From: an uncultured Selenomonas sp.
GTDB taxonomy: Bacteria > Bacillota > Negativicutes > Selenomonadales > Selenomonadaceae
Assembly: GCA_937915915.1 (NCBI GenBank)
Contig: CALGGN010000078.1
Span: 1 to 9,444 of the forward strand
Reading direction: 5' to 3'
DNA length: 9,444 nt
Numbering within the stretch: position 1 is the first letter of the stretch; every line of letters begins with the position of its first letter. The translations under genes were made by a program, and so were the position numbers. The notes below the pieces were generated by a model. It saw only the letters and a program-made list of their open reading frames with translations, was not told the origin of the DNA and searched no databases. Shown here piece by piece: positions 4,475 to 9,444 of the stretch.

Positions 4475-7396
4475 TCAATGCCCACTCTCGTGCAATACCT
4501 CCGTCAGGGTCTCCATCATCTTTGTTACGTCGAGGGGCTTGGCGATATGGTCGGTCATGCCGGCGGCTTTGGCATTTTGCACGTCCTCGGCGAAGGCGTT
4601 CGCTGTCATGGCGACGATGGGGATGGAGGAAAGCTGCGGGTCGGGCAGGGCGCGGATGGCTCTTGTCGCGTCGTAGCCGTTCATGACGGGCATCTGCACA
4701 TCCATCAGGATGAGCTGATACTCGCCGGGCTGCGAGGCGGCGATTTTGTCCACGGCGATTTTCCCGTTCTCGGCAGTCTCGACACGGAAGCCGAACTCGC
4801 TCAGGATCAGCGTCGCGATCTCGCGGTTCACGTCCAGATCCTCCACCAGAAGCAGCTTGATGTTCGAGAAGTCCATGGCGGCAGCGTCTTCGGCGTCGGG
4901 CAGGCTCTTTTCTTCCGGCGCGTCCTGCGCGATGGGGAACGTCAGGCGGACGATGAACTCCGTGCCTTTTCCTTGGGCGGTCTGCACCTCGATCGTGCCG
5001 TGCATCAGGTCGATGATGCTTTTCGTGATGGACATGCCCAACCCGGTTCCCTGAATATTTCCGGCCGTCCGGTCGCGTGTGTACGCATCGAACACTTTTG
5101 CCGCGAATTCGGGTGTCATGCCCATGCCCGTGTCTTTGACCCGTATCTCGTAGGAGGCATTTCCGTCCGCCGCGTCCGTCTGCCGCAGGGTGACGCTGAT
5201 CTTCCCGCCCTCCGGCGTGAATTTGTAGGCATTGCTCACGAGATTCAGCAGGACGCGGTTCAGCCGCTTCGCGTCGCAGAGCGCCGTTCTGTCCGACACC
5301 TGCCGCGTGTCCACCGTATAGGCGATGCGCTTGGTCTCCATCTGGGTGGCGAAGAGGTCCCGCACGTCCTCCAGCGACTTCACGAGGTCGGCGGGGCCGA
5401 TCTCCAGCTCCATTTTCCCGTTCTCGATGCGGCTCATTTCCAGAATATCGTTGATGAGCGCGAGGAGATGGTCGCTGGAAGCCTCGATCTTGCGGAGATA
5501 GTCCTTTGCACTGTCCGAAAGGCTGTCATCTTTCTTCATCAGCGCGGCATAGCCGACAATGGCATTCATCGGCGTCCGTATGTCATGGCTCATATTGAAG
5601 AAAAACGTGCTCTTGGCCTTGCTGCTCTGCTCCGCCTCGGCCTTTTGCCGCTCCATGTACCGCTCCCGCCGCATCATGGCATTGTAGATGCTGAACATGA
5701 TGAAAAGCGTGATGATGATCAAGGTCATCTGCACAATGTTGTGGTCGGTCATGGAGGCGTTGACGAGGCGCGTCTGCTCCTGAAAGTAGGATTTCGTATC
5801 GGCGATCTCCCCGCGGTTGAACGTCACGCCGTGTTCATGCAGTTTCTCGCGGTAATAGCTGTTGAGGTTGTCCAGCGTGAGCTCCGTGGTTTCCCGGGTC
5901 GTCTGGTGGAACCATAGCATGGAGGTGAAAAAAATGAGGAAGAGGAGCGCGATCCATGTGACCGTGGACTGCCCGAACCGGTGCTCGGTGTCCCGATGGA
6001 AGATATAGTGGAAGAACACGAAGCCTAAAATGCCCCATACGATCAGGATCAGGTAGGATTCGGTCGCCATGGTGCTGATGGAGGCAATGCCCGGCACCAT
6101 GAAATAGAAACAGAGCAGCAGGGACACGAGGCAGCCGATGGCGCCCGTGGCCTGCACCGCCCGATTGCCGTCCCTCCTTGCGGCCGTGAAGGCGGTGGCG
6201 GAGGTATAGGCGTAGGCGATGGTGGCGCCGATGGTATTGACATCGATGATCCAGCTGATGGCGGTCCGCCCGAAAAAGGGGATGGGCAGGGAGATCAGCA
6301 TGAGAAAGAGAATGATGTTCCGTGGCGAATCGGAGGCATCCAGCCGCCGGAAGCGATGGGGGAGCAGGTTGTCCCTTGCCATGGCGTAGATCAGGCGGCT
6401 CACAGCGAGGGTGTTTCCCACCAGTCCGGTGATGACGGCGGCGGCCACGCTGCAGGCGAGGAGCCAGAACCCATGCTGTCCCAGGATGCTGTCGACGGCG
6501 TGAAAGGTCGGAAGCCCCGCCAGTCCGGGCATATTGCCGAGATTTTGCACATAGGCGGGCCAGTGCCGATAGCCTGCGGGCAGCGCAGAAGCCGCAAGCA
6601 AAGAAAGCGCCGTGTAGACGACAGCACCGGCAACGAGCGCGGCCAGCATGAGGGCAAGGCTCTTTTTGGCAGAAAAGCGGAATTCCTCCGCCCCGTGGGA
6701 GATGGACTCGAAGCCAGCAAACGCCCAAGGCGCGAGGACGACGATGCCGAAGATGGCGGTGAGGGAGTCTTCGCGCGGGGGGAAGGGCGGCTCGATGAAA
6801 AGCATTTCGCTGCCCTGCGCCGTGAGCGCACCGCAGAAGCATACCAGCACGCCGCCAAGGAGCAGAAGGGCCATGACGGTCTGTATCCGCGCGGCGAGCC
6901 GTCCGCCCCGGATGCAGACCATGCCGGCCAGCCAGATGGAGGCAAGGGCAAGGAGCGTTTCCCCCAGATAGACATCGAAGCCCGCGACCTGATAGTGGAG
7001 GCCCACTTGGAACACGTTGCCGAGGAGATTGCGGCAGATCAGGGGGATCGCCGTGGCGTTCGCCCAAATGATGGCGATATAAACGAGAACGAGGAACCAT
7101 GCGCTCAAAAACCCGTGATCATGCCCGAACACACGCTTTGCGTAGGTATAGGTGCCGCCCGCATCCGGGCAGCGGTTCATCATATAGTGGTAGTTGAGGC
7201 CGATGATCAGCATGATGCCGACGCCGATGCCCATGCCGATGGCTGTCCCCAGCGGCCCCCCGATGGGCAGGAAGGTGGAGCCGGGCATGACAAAAGCGCC
7301 CCAGCCCACAGCGCAGCCGAAGGACAGCGCCCAGACATTCAGGGGGGAAAGATACGGTCTCAAACCGGAGCGTTGCTCCGGCTCTGTGCTATGCAT
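4475..7396 (-). CDS. Fused APC-type amino-acid permease, histidine kinase and receiver
   Basis: A 973-residue membrane protein. Residues 15-465 form a full APC-superfamily transporter of about 12 membrane segments, with the TM1 signature AVGWGAFVMPGS (29-40). Membrane segments at about 479-496 and 554-573 enclose a loop of about 57 residues, probably extracytoplasmic. A short linker leads to the HisKA domain (FFFNMSHDIRTPMN, phospho-acceptor H604). The ATPase domain has the N box (NLVSNAYKF, N722), G1 (DTGMGM, D755) and G2 (GTGLGM, 783-788). A receiver follows (acidic pair E852-D853, phospho-acceptor D899 in LILMDVQMPV, T931, K953). All key catalytic residues are present. I infer a sensor that reads transport or binding of an amino acid or amine and signals by phosphorelay, comparable in logic to CbrA, which joins an SLC5-type transporter to a kinase. 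No HPt domain or separate response regulator is visible. The start ATG at 7396 has GGAG ten bases upstream and its own promoter. Confidence 0.93.
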   Translation of the reverse strand: MHSTEPEQRSGLRPYLSPLNVWALSFGCAVGWGAFVMPGSTFLPIGGPLGTAIGMGIGVGIMLIIGLNYHYMMNRCPDAGGTYTYAKRVFGHDHGFLSAWFLVLVYIAIIWANATAIPLICRNLLGNVFQVGLHYQVAGFDVYLGETLLALASIWLAGMVCIRGGRLAARIQTVMALLLLGGVLVCFCGALTAQGSEMLFIEPPFPPREDSLTAIFGIVVLAPWAFAGFESISHGAEEFRFSAKKSLALMLAALVAGAVVYTALSLLAASALPAGYRHWPAYVQNLGNMPGLAGLPTFHAVDSILGQHGFWLLACSVAAAVITGLVGNTLAVSRLIYAMARDNLLPHRFRRLDASDSPRNIILFLMLISLPIPFFGRTAISWIIDVNTIGATIAYAYTSATAFTAARRDGNRAVQATGAIGCLVSLLLCFYFMVPGIASISTMATESYLILIVWGILGFVFFHYIFHRDTEHRFGQSTVTWIALLFLIFFTSMLWFHQTTRETTELTLDNLNSYYREKLHEHGVTFNRGEIADTKSYFQEQTRLVNASMTDHNIVQMTLIIITLFIMFSIYNAMMRRERYMERQKAEAEQSSKAKSTFFFNMSHDIRTPMNAIVGYAALMKKDDSLSDSAKDYLRKIEASSDHLLALINDILEMSRIENGKMELEIGPADLVKSLEDVRDLFATQMETKRIAYTVDTRQVSDRTALCDAKRLNRVLLNLVSNAYKFTPEGGKISVTLRQTDAADGNASYEIRVKDTGMGMTPEFAAKVFDAYTRDRTAGNIQGTGLGMSITKSIIDLMHGTIEVQTAQGKGTEFIVRLTFPIAQDAPEEKSLPDAEDAAAMDFSNIKLLLVEDLDVNREIATLILSEFGFRVETAENGKIAVDKIAASQPGEYQLILMDVQMPVMNGYDATRAIRALPDPQLSSIPIVAMTANAFAEDVQNAKAAGMTDHIAKPLDVTKMMETLTEVLHESGH

Positions 7397-7441
7397 AGGA
7401 AGAATGCTCCTTTTTTGCCGTGATTTTTCATTTTTACTTAT

Positions 7442-7470
7442 ATTCTAACCCTTTGATTTCCTGCTGTCAA
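7442..7470 (-). promoter_or_regulatory. Promoter of the permease-kinase gene
   Basis: Read on the minus strand: TTGACA (7470-7465), a 17-base spacer, TAGAAT (7447-7442). Transcription should start near 7435, giving a leader of about 40 bases. It lies in the 95-base gap after the 153-residue gene, so the fusion can be expressed on its own. Confidence 0.8.
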
Positions 7471-7478
7471 GAAATCAA
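7453..7478. promoter_or_regulatory. Putative operator: perfect 8-base inverted repeat over the -35 box
   Basis: TTGATTTC (7453-7460) and GAAATCAA (7471-7478) are perfect reverse complements separated by ten bases that include most of the minus-strand -35 (7465-7470). The 18-base centre-to-centre spacing is close to two helical turns, as expected for a dimeric regulator on one DNA face. No T tract follows on either side, so a terminator is unlikely. The regulator is unknown. Confidence 0.55.
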
Positions 7479-7491
7479 GACGCCATCATTG

Positions 7492-7953
7492 TTAAAGCTG
7501 ATCCTTCCAGTATGCCAGATCGGGTGCGTTCAGCGGCAGGTCGATGACTTGGCCGTTGTCGTAGTAGAAGCGGAATCTCACTTCTTCCGCTTTTTTGACA
7601 GCGGGGAGACTGGAGCGCGGAAGCTCGACGAATAATTTGTTTTCGTTCATGAAGCGGTGCTCGGGATCGATGCCCGGCGAGGTCTGTTTGACGATTGCGG
7701 GCATTTCCCATGCGTCGCCGTCCGTGTAGAGGATGGCCTTCGGGAGCAGCTTGGCGTTGTCATAGCGATAATCCCAAAGGGAAAGCACCGCGCCCTCCAA
7801 CTTCCCCGTCTCTGTGTAGGAGCTCTGGAAGTCGATGCGCGCATAGGCGGAAAGGCTGTCAGCCGTGCGATGGTCGATATGCCAGGTATAGGAAAGCCCG
7901 AAGATGCCCGTGAGCATGAGCAGGACCGCAAAAATCGTGACAAAGTATTTCAT
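7492..7953 (-). CDS. Exported or membrane-anchored protein of unknown function
   Basis: A 153-residue protein that I do not recognise. Residues 1-3 (MKY) precede a hydrophobic stretch FVTIFAVLLMLTGIFGLSY (4-22), a signal anchor or signal peptide with no lipobox cysteine and no clear AxA cleavage site. The rest is soluble, with short probable strands and many aromatics (LSLWDYRYDN, KLFVELP, VRFRFYYDNGQVIDLPL), suggesting a small beta-rich domain outside the cytoplasm. The start has AAGG about seven bases upstream. It is followed 95 bases later by the permease-kinase gene on the same strand; an accessory role there is possible but unsupported. A TATACT at 7988-7983 could be its -10 but has no good -35; read-through from the small toxin transcript upstream is another option. 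Confidence 0.75.
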   Translation of the reverse strand: MKYFVTIFAVLLMLTGIFGLSYTWHIDHRTADSLSAYARIDFQSSYTETGKLEGAVLSLWDYRYDNAKLLPKAILYTDGDAWEMPAIVKQTSPGIDPEHRFMNENKLFVELPRSSLPAVKKAEEVRFRFYYDNGQVIDLPLNAPDLAYWKDQL

Positions 7954-7961
7954 GGCGAACC

Positions 7962-7990
7962 TTGCTTTCTGTGAATGGATTTAGTATACT
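7962..7990 (+). promoter_or_regulatory. Promoter of the putative antitoxin RNA
   Basis: TTGCTT (7962-7967), a 17-base spacer and TATACT (7985-7990), predicting a start near 7997. No coding frame with a binding site follows; a terminator lies about 100 bases on. The palindromic AGTATACT (7983-7990) also offers an overlapping minus-strand -10 for the 153-residue gene. Confidence 0.65.
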
Positions 7991-7996
7991 GTAGGG

Positions 7997-8097
7997 AGAA
8001 AGGGTGCTGCCTAGCGGCATGCCCTTGATGGATGAGTTGCGGAAAAACCGCTTGACCCGCCTATACTAGGTTGCAGCTAGTGGCGGGTTATTTTTTT
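7997..8097 (+). ncRNA. Putative type I antitoxin RNA, about 100 bases
   Basis: Inferred from the promoter at 7962-7990 and the terminator at 8055-8097, with no credible coding frame between. The RNA would begin with a hairpin TGCTGC-CTA-GCGGCA (8005-8019), flanked by GGG and CCC that can extend it. Its 3' half is antisense to the end of the small peptide gene and its 3' untranslated region (about 8043-8097). The motifs GGCAT (8016-8020) and AGTTGC (8035-8040) recur on the same DNA strand at 8171-8175 and 8176-8181, in the leader of the toxin gene. Because the two genes are convergent, these direct repeats make the two RNAs complementary there, as DRa and DRb do in the Fst/RNAII system. I infer repression of toxin translation. 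The 5' end is a prediction. Confidence 0.6.
8055..8097 (+). terminator. Terminator of the antitoxin RNA, shared with the toxin mRNA
   Basis: ACCCGCC (8055-8061) pairs with GGCGGGT (8082-8088), and inside it ACTAG (8065-8069) pairs with CTAGT (8077-8081) around a seven-base loop, with TAT (8062-8064) bulged. On plus, TA and seven T (8091-8097) follow. On minus, the same stem abuts the toxin stop codon and is followed six bases later by five T (8047-8043), so it probably works in both directions. Confidence 0.85.
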
Positions 8098-8150
8098 GCA
8101 TAAATGATAATCAGCAAGATGAGCAGTAGGCCCAAATTGAGTTCACTCAT
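8088..8150 (-). CDS. Small hydrophobic peptide, putative type I toxin
   Basis: A 20-residue peptide, MSELNLGLLLILLIIIYAKK, too short for routine gene calling. It has a polar start, an uninterrupted hydrophobic core (about residues 6-16) and a basic KK end, the layout of membrane-acting type I toxins such as Fst, TxpA and the short holin-like toxins. The ATG at 8150 follows AAAGGGGG (8165-8158) by seven bases. Promoter TTGCAC-17-TAGAAT (8229-8201) predicts a leader of about 45 bases. The stop codon runs straight into the terminator stem, and a convergent RNA overlaps the 3' end. I infer a peptide that inserts into the cytoplasmic membrane when its antisense RNA runs short. An anchored regulatory peptide is an alternative. 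No family match could be run; it is shorter than Fst (33 residues). Confidence 0.68.
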   Translation of the reverse strand: MSELNLGLLLILLIIIYAKK

Positions 8151-8156
8151 GACATC

Positions 8157-8173
8157 GCCCCCTTTCGAGGGGC
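8157..8173 (-). promoter_or_regulatory. Hairpin that hides the toxin ribosome binding site
   Basis: On the minus-strand RNA, GCCCC (8173-8169) pairs with GGGGC (8161-8157) across a seven-base loop. The pairing covers most of the AAAGGGGG Shine-Dalgarno sequence. Sequestration of the binding site in the full-length transcript is typical of type I toxin mRNAs. The fold is read by eye, not computed. Confidence 0.55.
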
Positions 8174-8200
8174 ATAGTTGCCGCCGTGCAGCACACATCT

Positions 8201-8229
8201 ATTCTACTATGAAATCTTAGCGAGTGCAA
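8201..8229 (-). promoter_or_regulatory. Promoter of the small toxin mRNA
   Basis: Read on the minus strand: TTGCAC (8229-8224), a 17-base spacer, TAGAAT (8206-8201), with a start near 8194. The mRNA would open almost at once with the hairpin TGCTGC-ACG-GCGGCA (8193-8179), nearly the same as the 5' hairpin of the convergent antitoxin RNA. Confidence 0.68.
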
Positions 8230-8326
8230 GTTGCAGGTGAAGCGTTATAATAAAAGGGCTTGCAATTTTTCTTGGATATGAGAAAATAAGTTTGATGGGG
8301 TGTTATAGATAGATGGAGGGTAGTCT

Positions 8327-9130
8327 ATGGCGATCAAGCTTTTTGTGACGGATTTGGATGGGACGCTGCTGCCGACGCAGGCGACGGTGTCGGAGGGGAA
8401 TATCCGCGCCGTGCAGGAGGCTGTGGCGGCAGGGGTGACGGTGACGATTGCGACGGGACGCATGTACCGTGCGGCGCTGCCCGTGGCGCAGGCTTTGGGC
8501 GTGAACGTGCCGATCATCACCTACAATGGGGCATTGATCAAGACCGTGGACGGGAAAGTCATCTATCGCAGCTGCCTGGAGCCGTCCTTGGTCGTGGAAA
8601 TTCTGGATTTCTGCGAATCGAAAGGCTGGTATGTGCAAAGCTACAGCCGGGATGCGCTGCGCTATCCCGAGCATACGGAACTCTCCGACCAATATGAAAA
8701 GTCCCAGCTGGTCACGGGGGAGGCTGTCGGATGGGACGGCATGCGGGAAATCACGGAAGAGACGCCGAAGCTCCTTTGCATCGCGCCGCGCCCCGAGGAT
8801 GCTGAGGAGCGTGTAAAGGCGCTTTCGGAGCATTTCGCCGGACGGCTGGAGGTGTTCCGCTCCAGTCCGCGCTATATCGAGCTGGTACGGATCGGCGTGA
8901 GTAAGGCGGCTGCTGTCACCCTGTTGGCGGAGCGCATGGGCATCACAAAAGATGAGGTCATGGCCATCGGAGACGGCAACAACGACATCCCCATGCTGCA
9001 GGCGGCGGGGAAGAGCGTTGCCATGGGAAACGCGGCGGACGGCGTGAAGGCCATCTGCACCTGCGTGACCGACCGGCCCGAGGAGGACGGCCTGGCTCAT
9101 GCCATGAAGGCCCTTGGTCTGATTGACTGA
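8327..9130 (+). CDS. Cof-type HAD-IIB family hydrolase (sugar or cofactor phosphatase)
   Basis: A 267-residue, full-length member of the Cof/YbiV branch of haloacid dehalogenase phosphatases, cytoplasmic and magnesium dependent. Motif I is VTDLDGTLL (nucleophile D9, acid-base D11), motif II ends IATGR (T43), motif III lysine is in GVSKAAAV (K193), and motif IV is AIGDGNNDIPML (D216, D220). Residues of about 85-185 form the IIB-type cap, which sets substrate choice; the substrate cannot be predicted. The ATG at 8327 follows GGAGGG (8315-8320) by six bases. A TATAAT at 8246-8251 may be its -10, but with only a weak -35; TTGCAA at 8260-8265 lacks a good -10. It is transcribed away from the type I locus. 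The gap to the next plus-strand gene is 114 bases with no terminator. Confidence 0.93.
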   Translation: MAIKLFVTDLDGTLLPTQATVSEGNIRAVQEAVAAGVTVTIATGRMYRAALPVAQALGVNVPIITYNGALIKTVDGKVIYRSCLEPSLVVEILDFCESKGWYVQSYSRDALRYPEHTELSDQYEKSQLVTGEAVGWDGMREITEETPKLLCIAPRPEDAEERVKALSEHFAGRLEVFRSSPRYIELVRIGVSKAAAVTLLAERMGITKDEVMAIGDGNNDIPMLQAAGKSVAMGNAADGVKAICTCVTDRPEEDGLAHAMKALGLID

Positions 9131-9244
9131 CGAGGTCCCGCATCTCCCATCGTCGCAGCTTATGCCAGCCTTCAAAGACGGATACTTCCGCGGCCTCCGT
9201 CTGATCCCTGTTGCCGCCGGTGCCGCGCCGGCCCAGGAGGAAAC

Positions 9245-9444
9245 ATGGCTTTTGTTTCTGTCAAACCGGGCACCCTGCTTGCGCCGGTTCCCGTTGCCCT
9301 GATCGGCCCCGGCGCGGAAAGCGCGGAAGGGCAGCCGATCCGGAATCTGATGACCGCCGCCTGGGTTGGCACGGTCTGCTCCGAGCCGCCCATGGTCTCC
9401 GTTTCCGTCCGTCCGAGCCGTTATACCTATACGCTGATCGAGCA
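9245..9444 (+). CDS. Flavin reductase family protein, 3'-truncated by the window
   Basis: The first 66 codons of a protein that runs off the edge. The N-terminus fits the FMN-binding split-barrel flavin-reductase-like family (DIM6/NTAB): PVPVALIGPG, then NLMTAAWVGTVCSEPPMVSVSVRPSRYTY (34-62). The N-x-x-T-A-A-W and S-x-PP segments line the flavin site in relatives. Members reduce flavin with NAD(P)H or act as FMN-bound reductases; the partner is unknown. The ATG at 9245 has a perfect AGGAGG (9235-9240) four bases upstream. The 114 bases before it (9131-9244) hold no promoter I can support and a small GC stem, GCCGG (9216-9220) with CCGGC (9228-9232), without a T tract, so co-transcription with the HAD gene is plausible. 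Confidence 0.85.
   Translation, partial: MAFVSVKPGTLLAPVPVALIGPGAESAEGQPIRNLMTAAWVGTVCSEPPMVSVSVRPSRYTYTLIE

Noticed and set aside
4478..5917. Long plus-strand open frame (479 codons) opposite the kinase part of the fusion
   Set aside because: It is antisense to a gene with complete catalytic motifs, has no domain I recognise, is rich in His/Arg/Gly as GC-rich shadow frames are, and has no ribosome binding site.
5835..7423. Other long frames opposite or within the permease region (minus 5835-7100, plus 6356-7423)
   Set aside because: They overlap the APC permease in other frames, and their translations are Arg/Pro/His-rich without membrane or domain patterns.
7453..7478. The palindrome as a terminator of the 153-residue gene
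   Set aside because: The stem is AT-rich with a ten-base loop and no T tract, and it overlaps a consensus promoter; an operator fits better.
9216..9232. GC-rich hairpin before the flavin-reductase gene as a terminator or riboswitch
   Set aside because: Only five base pairs, no T tract, three bases from the ribosome binding site, and no riboswitch core recognised.
8303..9393. Minus-strand frames opposite the HAD and flavin-reductase genes (8303-9175 and 9172-9393)
   Set aside because: Shadows of recognisable genes; no binding site or family resemblance.
1..9444. tRNA, rRNA, CRISPR array, insertion sequence or integrase
   Set aside because: No cloverleaf, rRNA segment, regularly spaced repeat, transposase or recombinase motif was found by reading either strand.

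Overview
The window looks like chromosomal DNA from a diderm Firmicute of the class Negativicutes (Selenomonas, Megasphaera or a relative). The main clues are an outer-membrane beta-barrel protein ending in phenylalanine next to genes with strong Firmicute-type ribosome binding sites and consensus sigma-70-type promoters, and a mostly GC-rich coding background broken by AT-richer accessory cassettes. The genus is an inference from gene style, not from a database match.

Layout from left to right. The window opens inside a porin-like outer-membrane protein (+, ends 857) closed by a strong rho-independent terminator. A consensus promoter then drives an AT-richer two-gene cassette: a short HipA-like kinase (1010-1840), and an overlapping second protein (1812-2630) that seems to join a HipA N-terminal-subdomain-like region, a DUF2442-like domain and a C-terminal helix-turn-helix. 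Alanine racemase (alr, 2662-3861) follows 31 bases later on the same strand. Convergent with it, and overlapping its 3' end, is a small minus-strand toxin-antitoxin-like pair: a DUF4258 protein (4074-4385) and a YgiT-type zinc-finger protein (3840-4070).

The centre is filled by one 973-residue minus-strand protein (4475-7396). It joins a complete amino-acid permease of the APC type to a histidine kinase and a receiver domain. Its promoter (TTGACA-17-TAGAAT) is overlaid by a perfect 8-base inverted repeat. Upstream on the same strand is a 153-residue protein of unknown function with an N-terminal signal or anchor (7492-7953).

The apparently empty stretch 7954-8326 holds what looks like a complete type I toxin-antitoxin locus. 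A 20-residue hydrophobic peptide is encoded on the minus strand (8088-8150), with its own promoter, a Shine-Dalgarno sequence buried in a hairpin and a terminator hairpin at its stop codon. A convergent antitoxin RNA of about 100 bases lies on the plus strand (about 7997-8097) with its own promoter. The 5' ends of the two RNAs carry near-identical hairpins. The window ends with a Cof-type HAD phosphatase (8327-9130) and the start of a flavin-reductase-family protein (9245 to the edge).

So three different toxin-antitoxin-like modules (Hip-like, DUF4258/YgiT and type I) lie within 7.2 kb around alr and a fused transporter-sensor kinase. The three strongest leads are the rearranged Hip-like pair, the permease-kinase-receiver fusion, and the unannotated type I locus.
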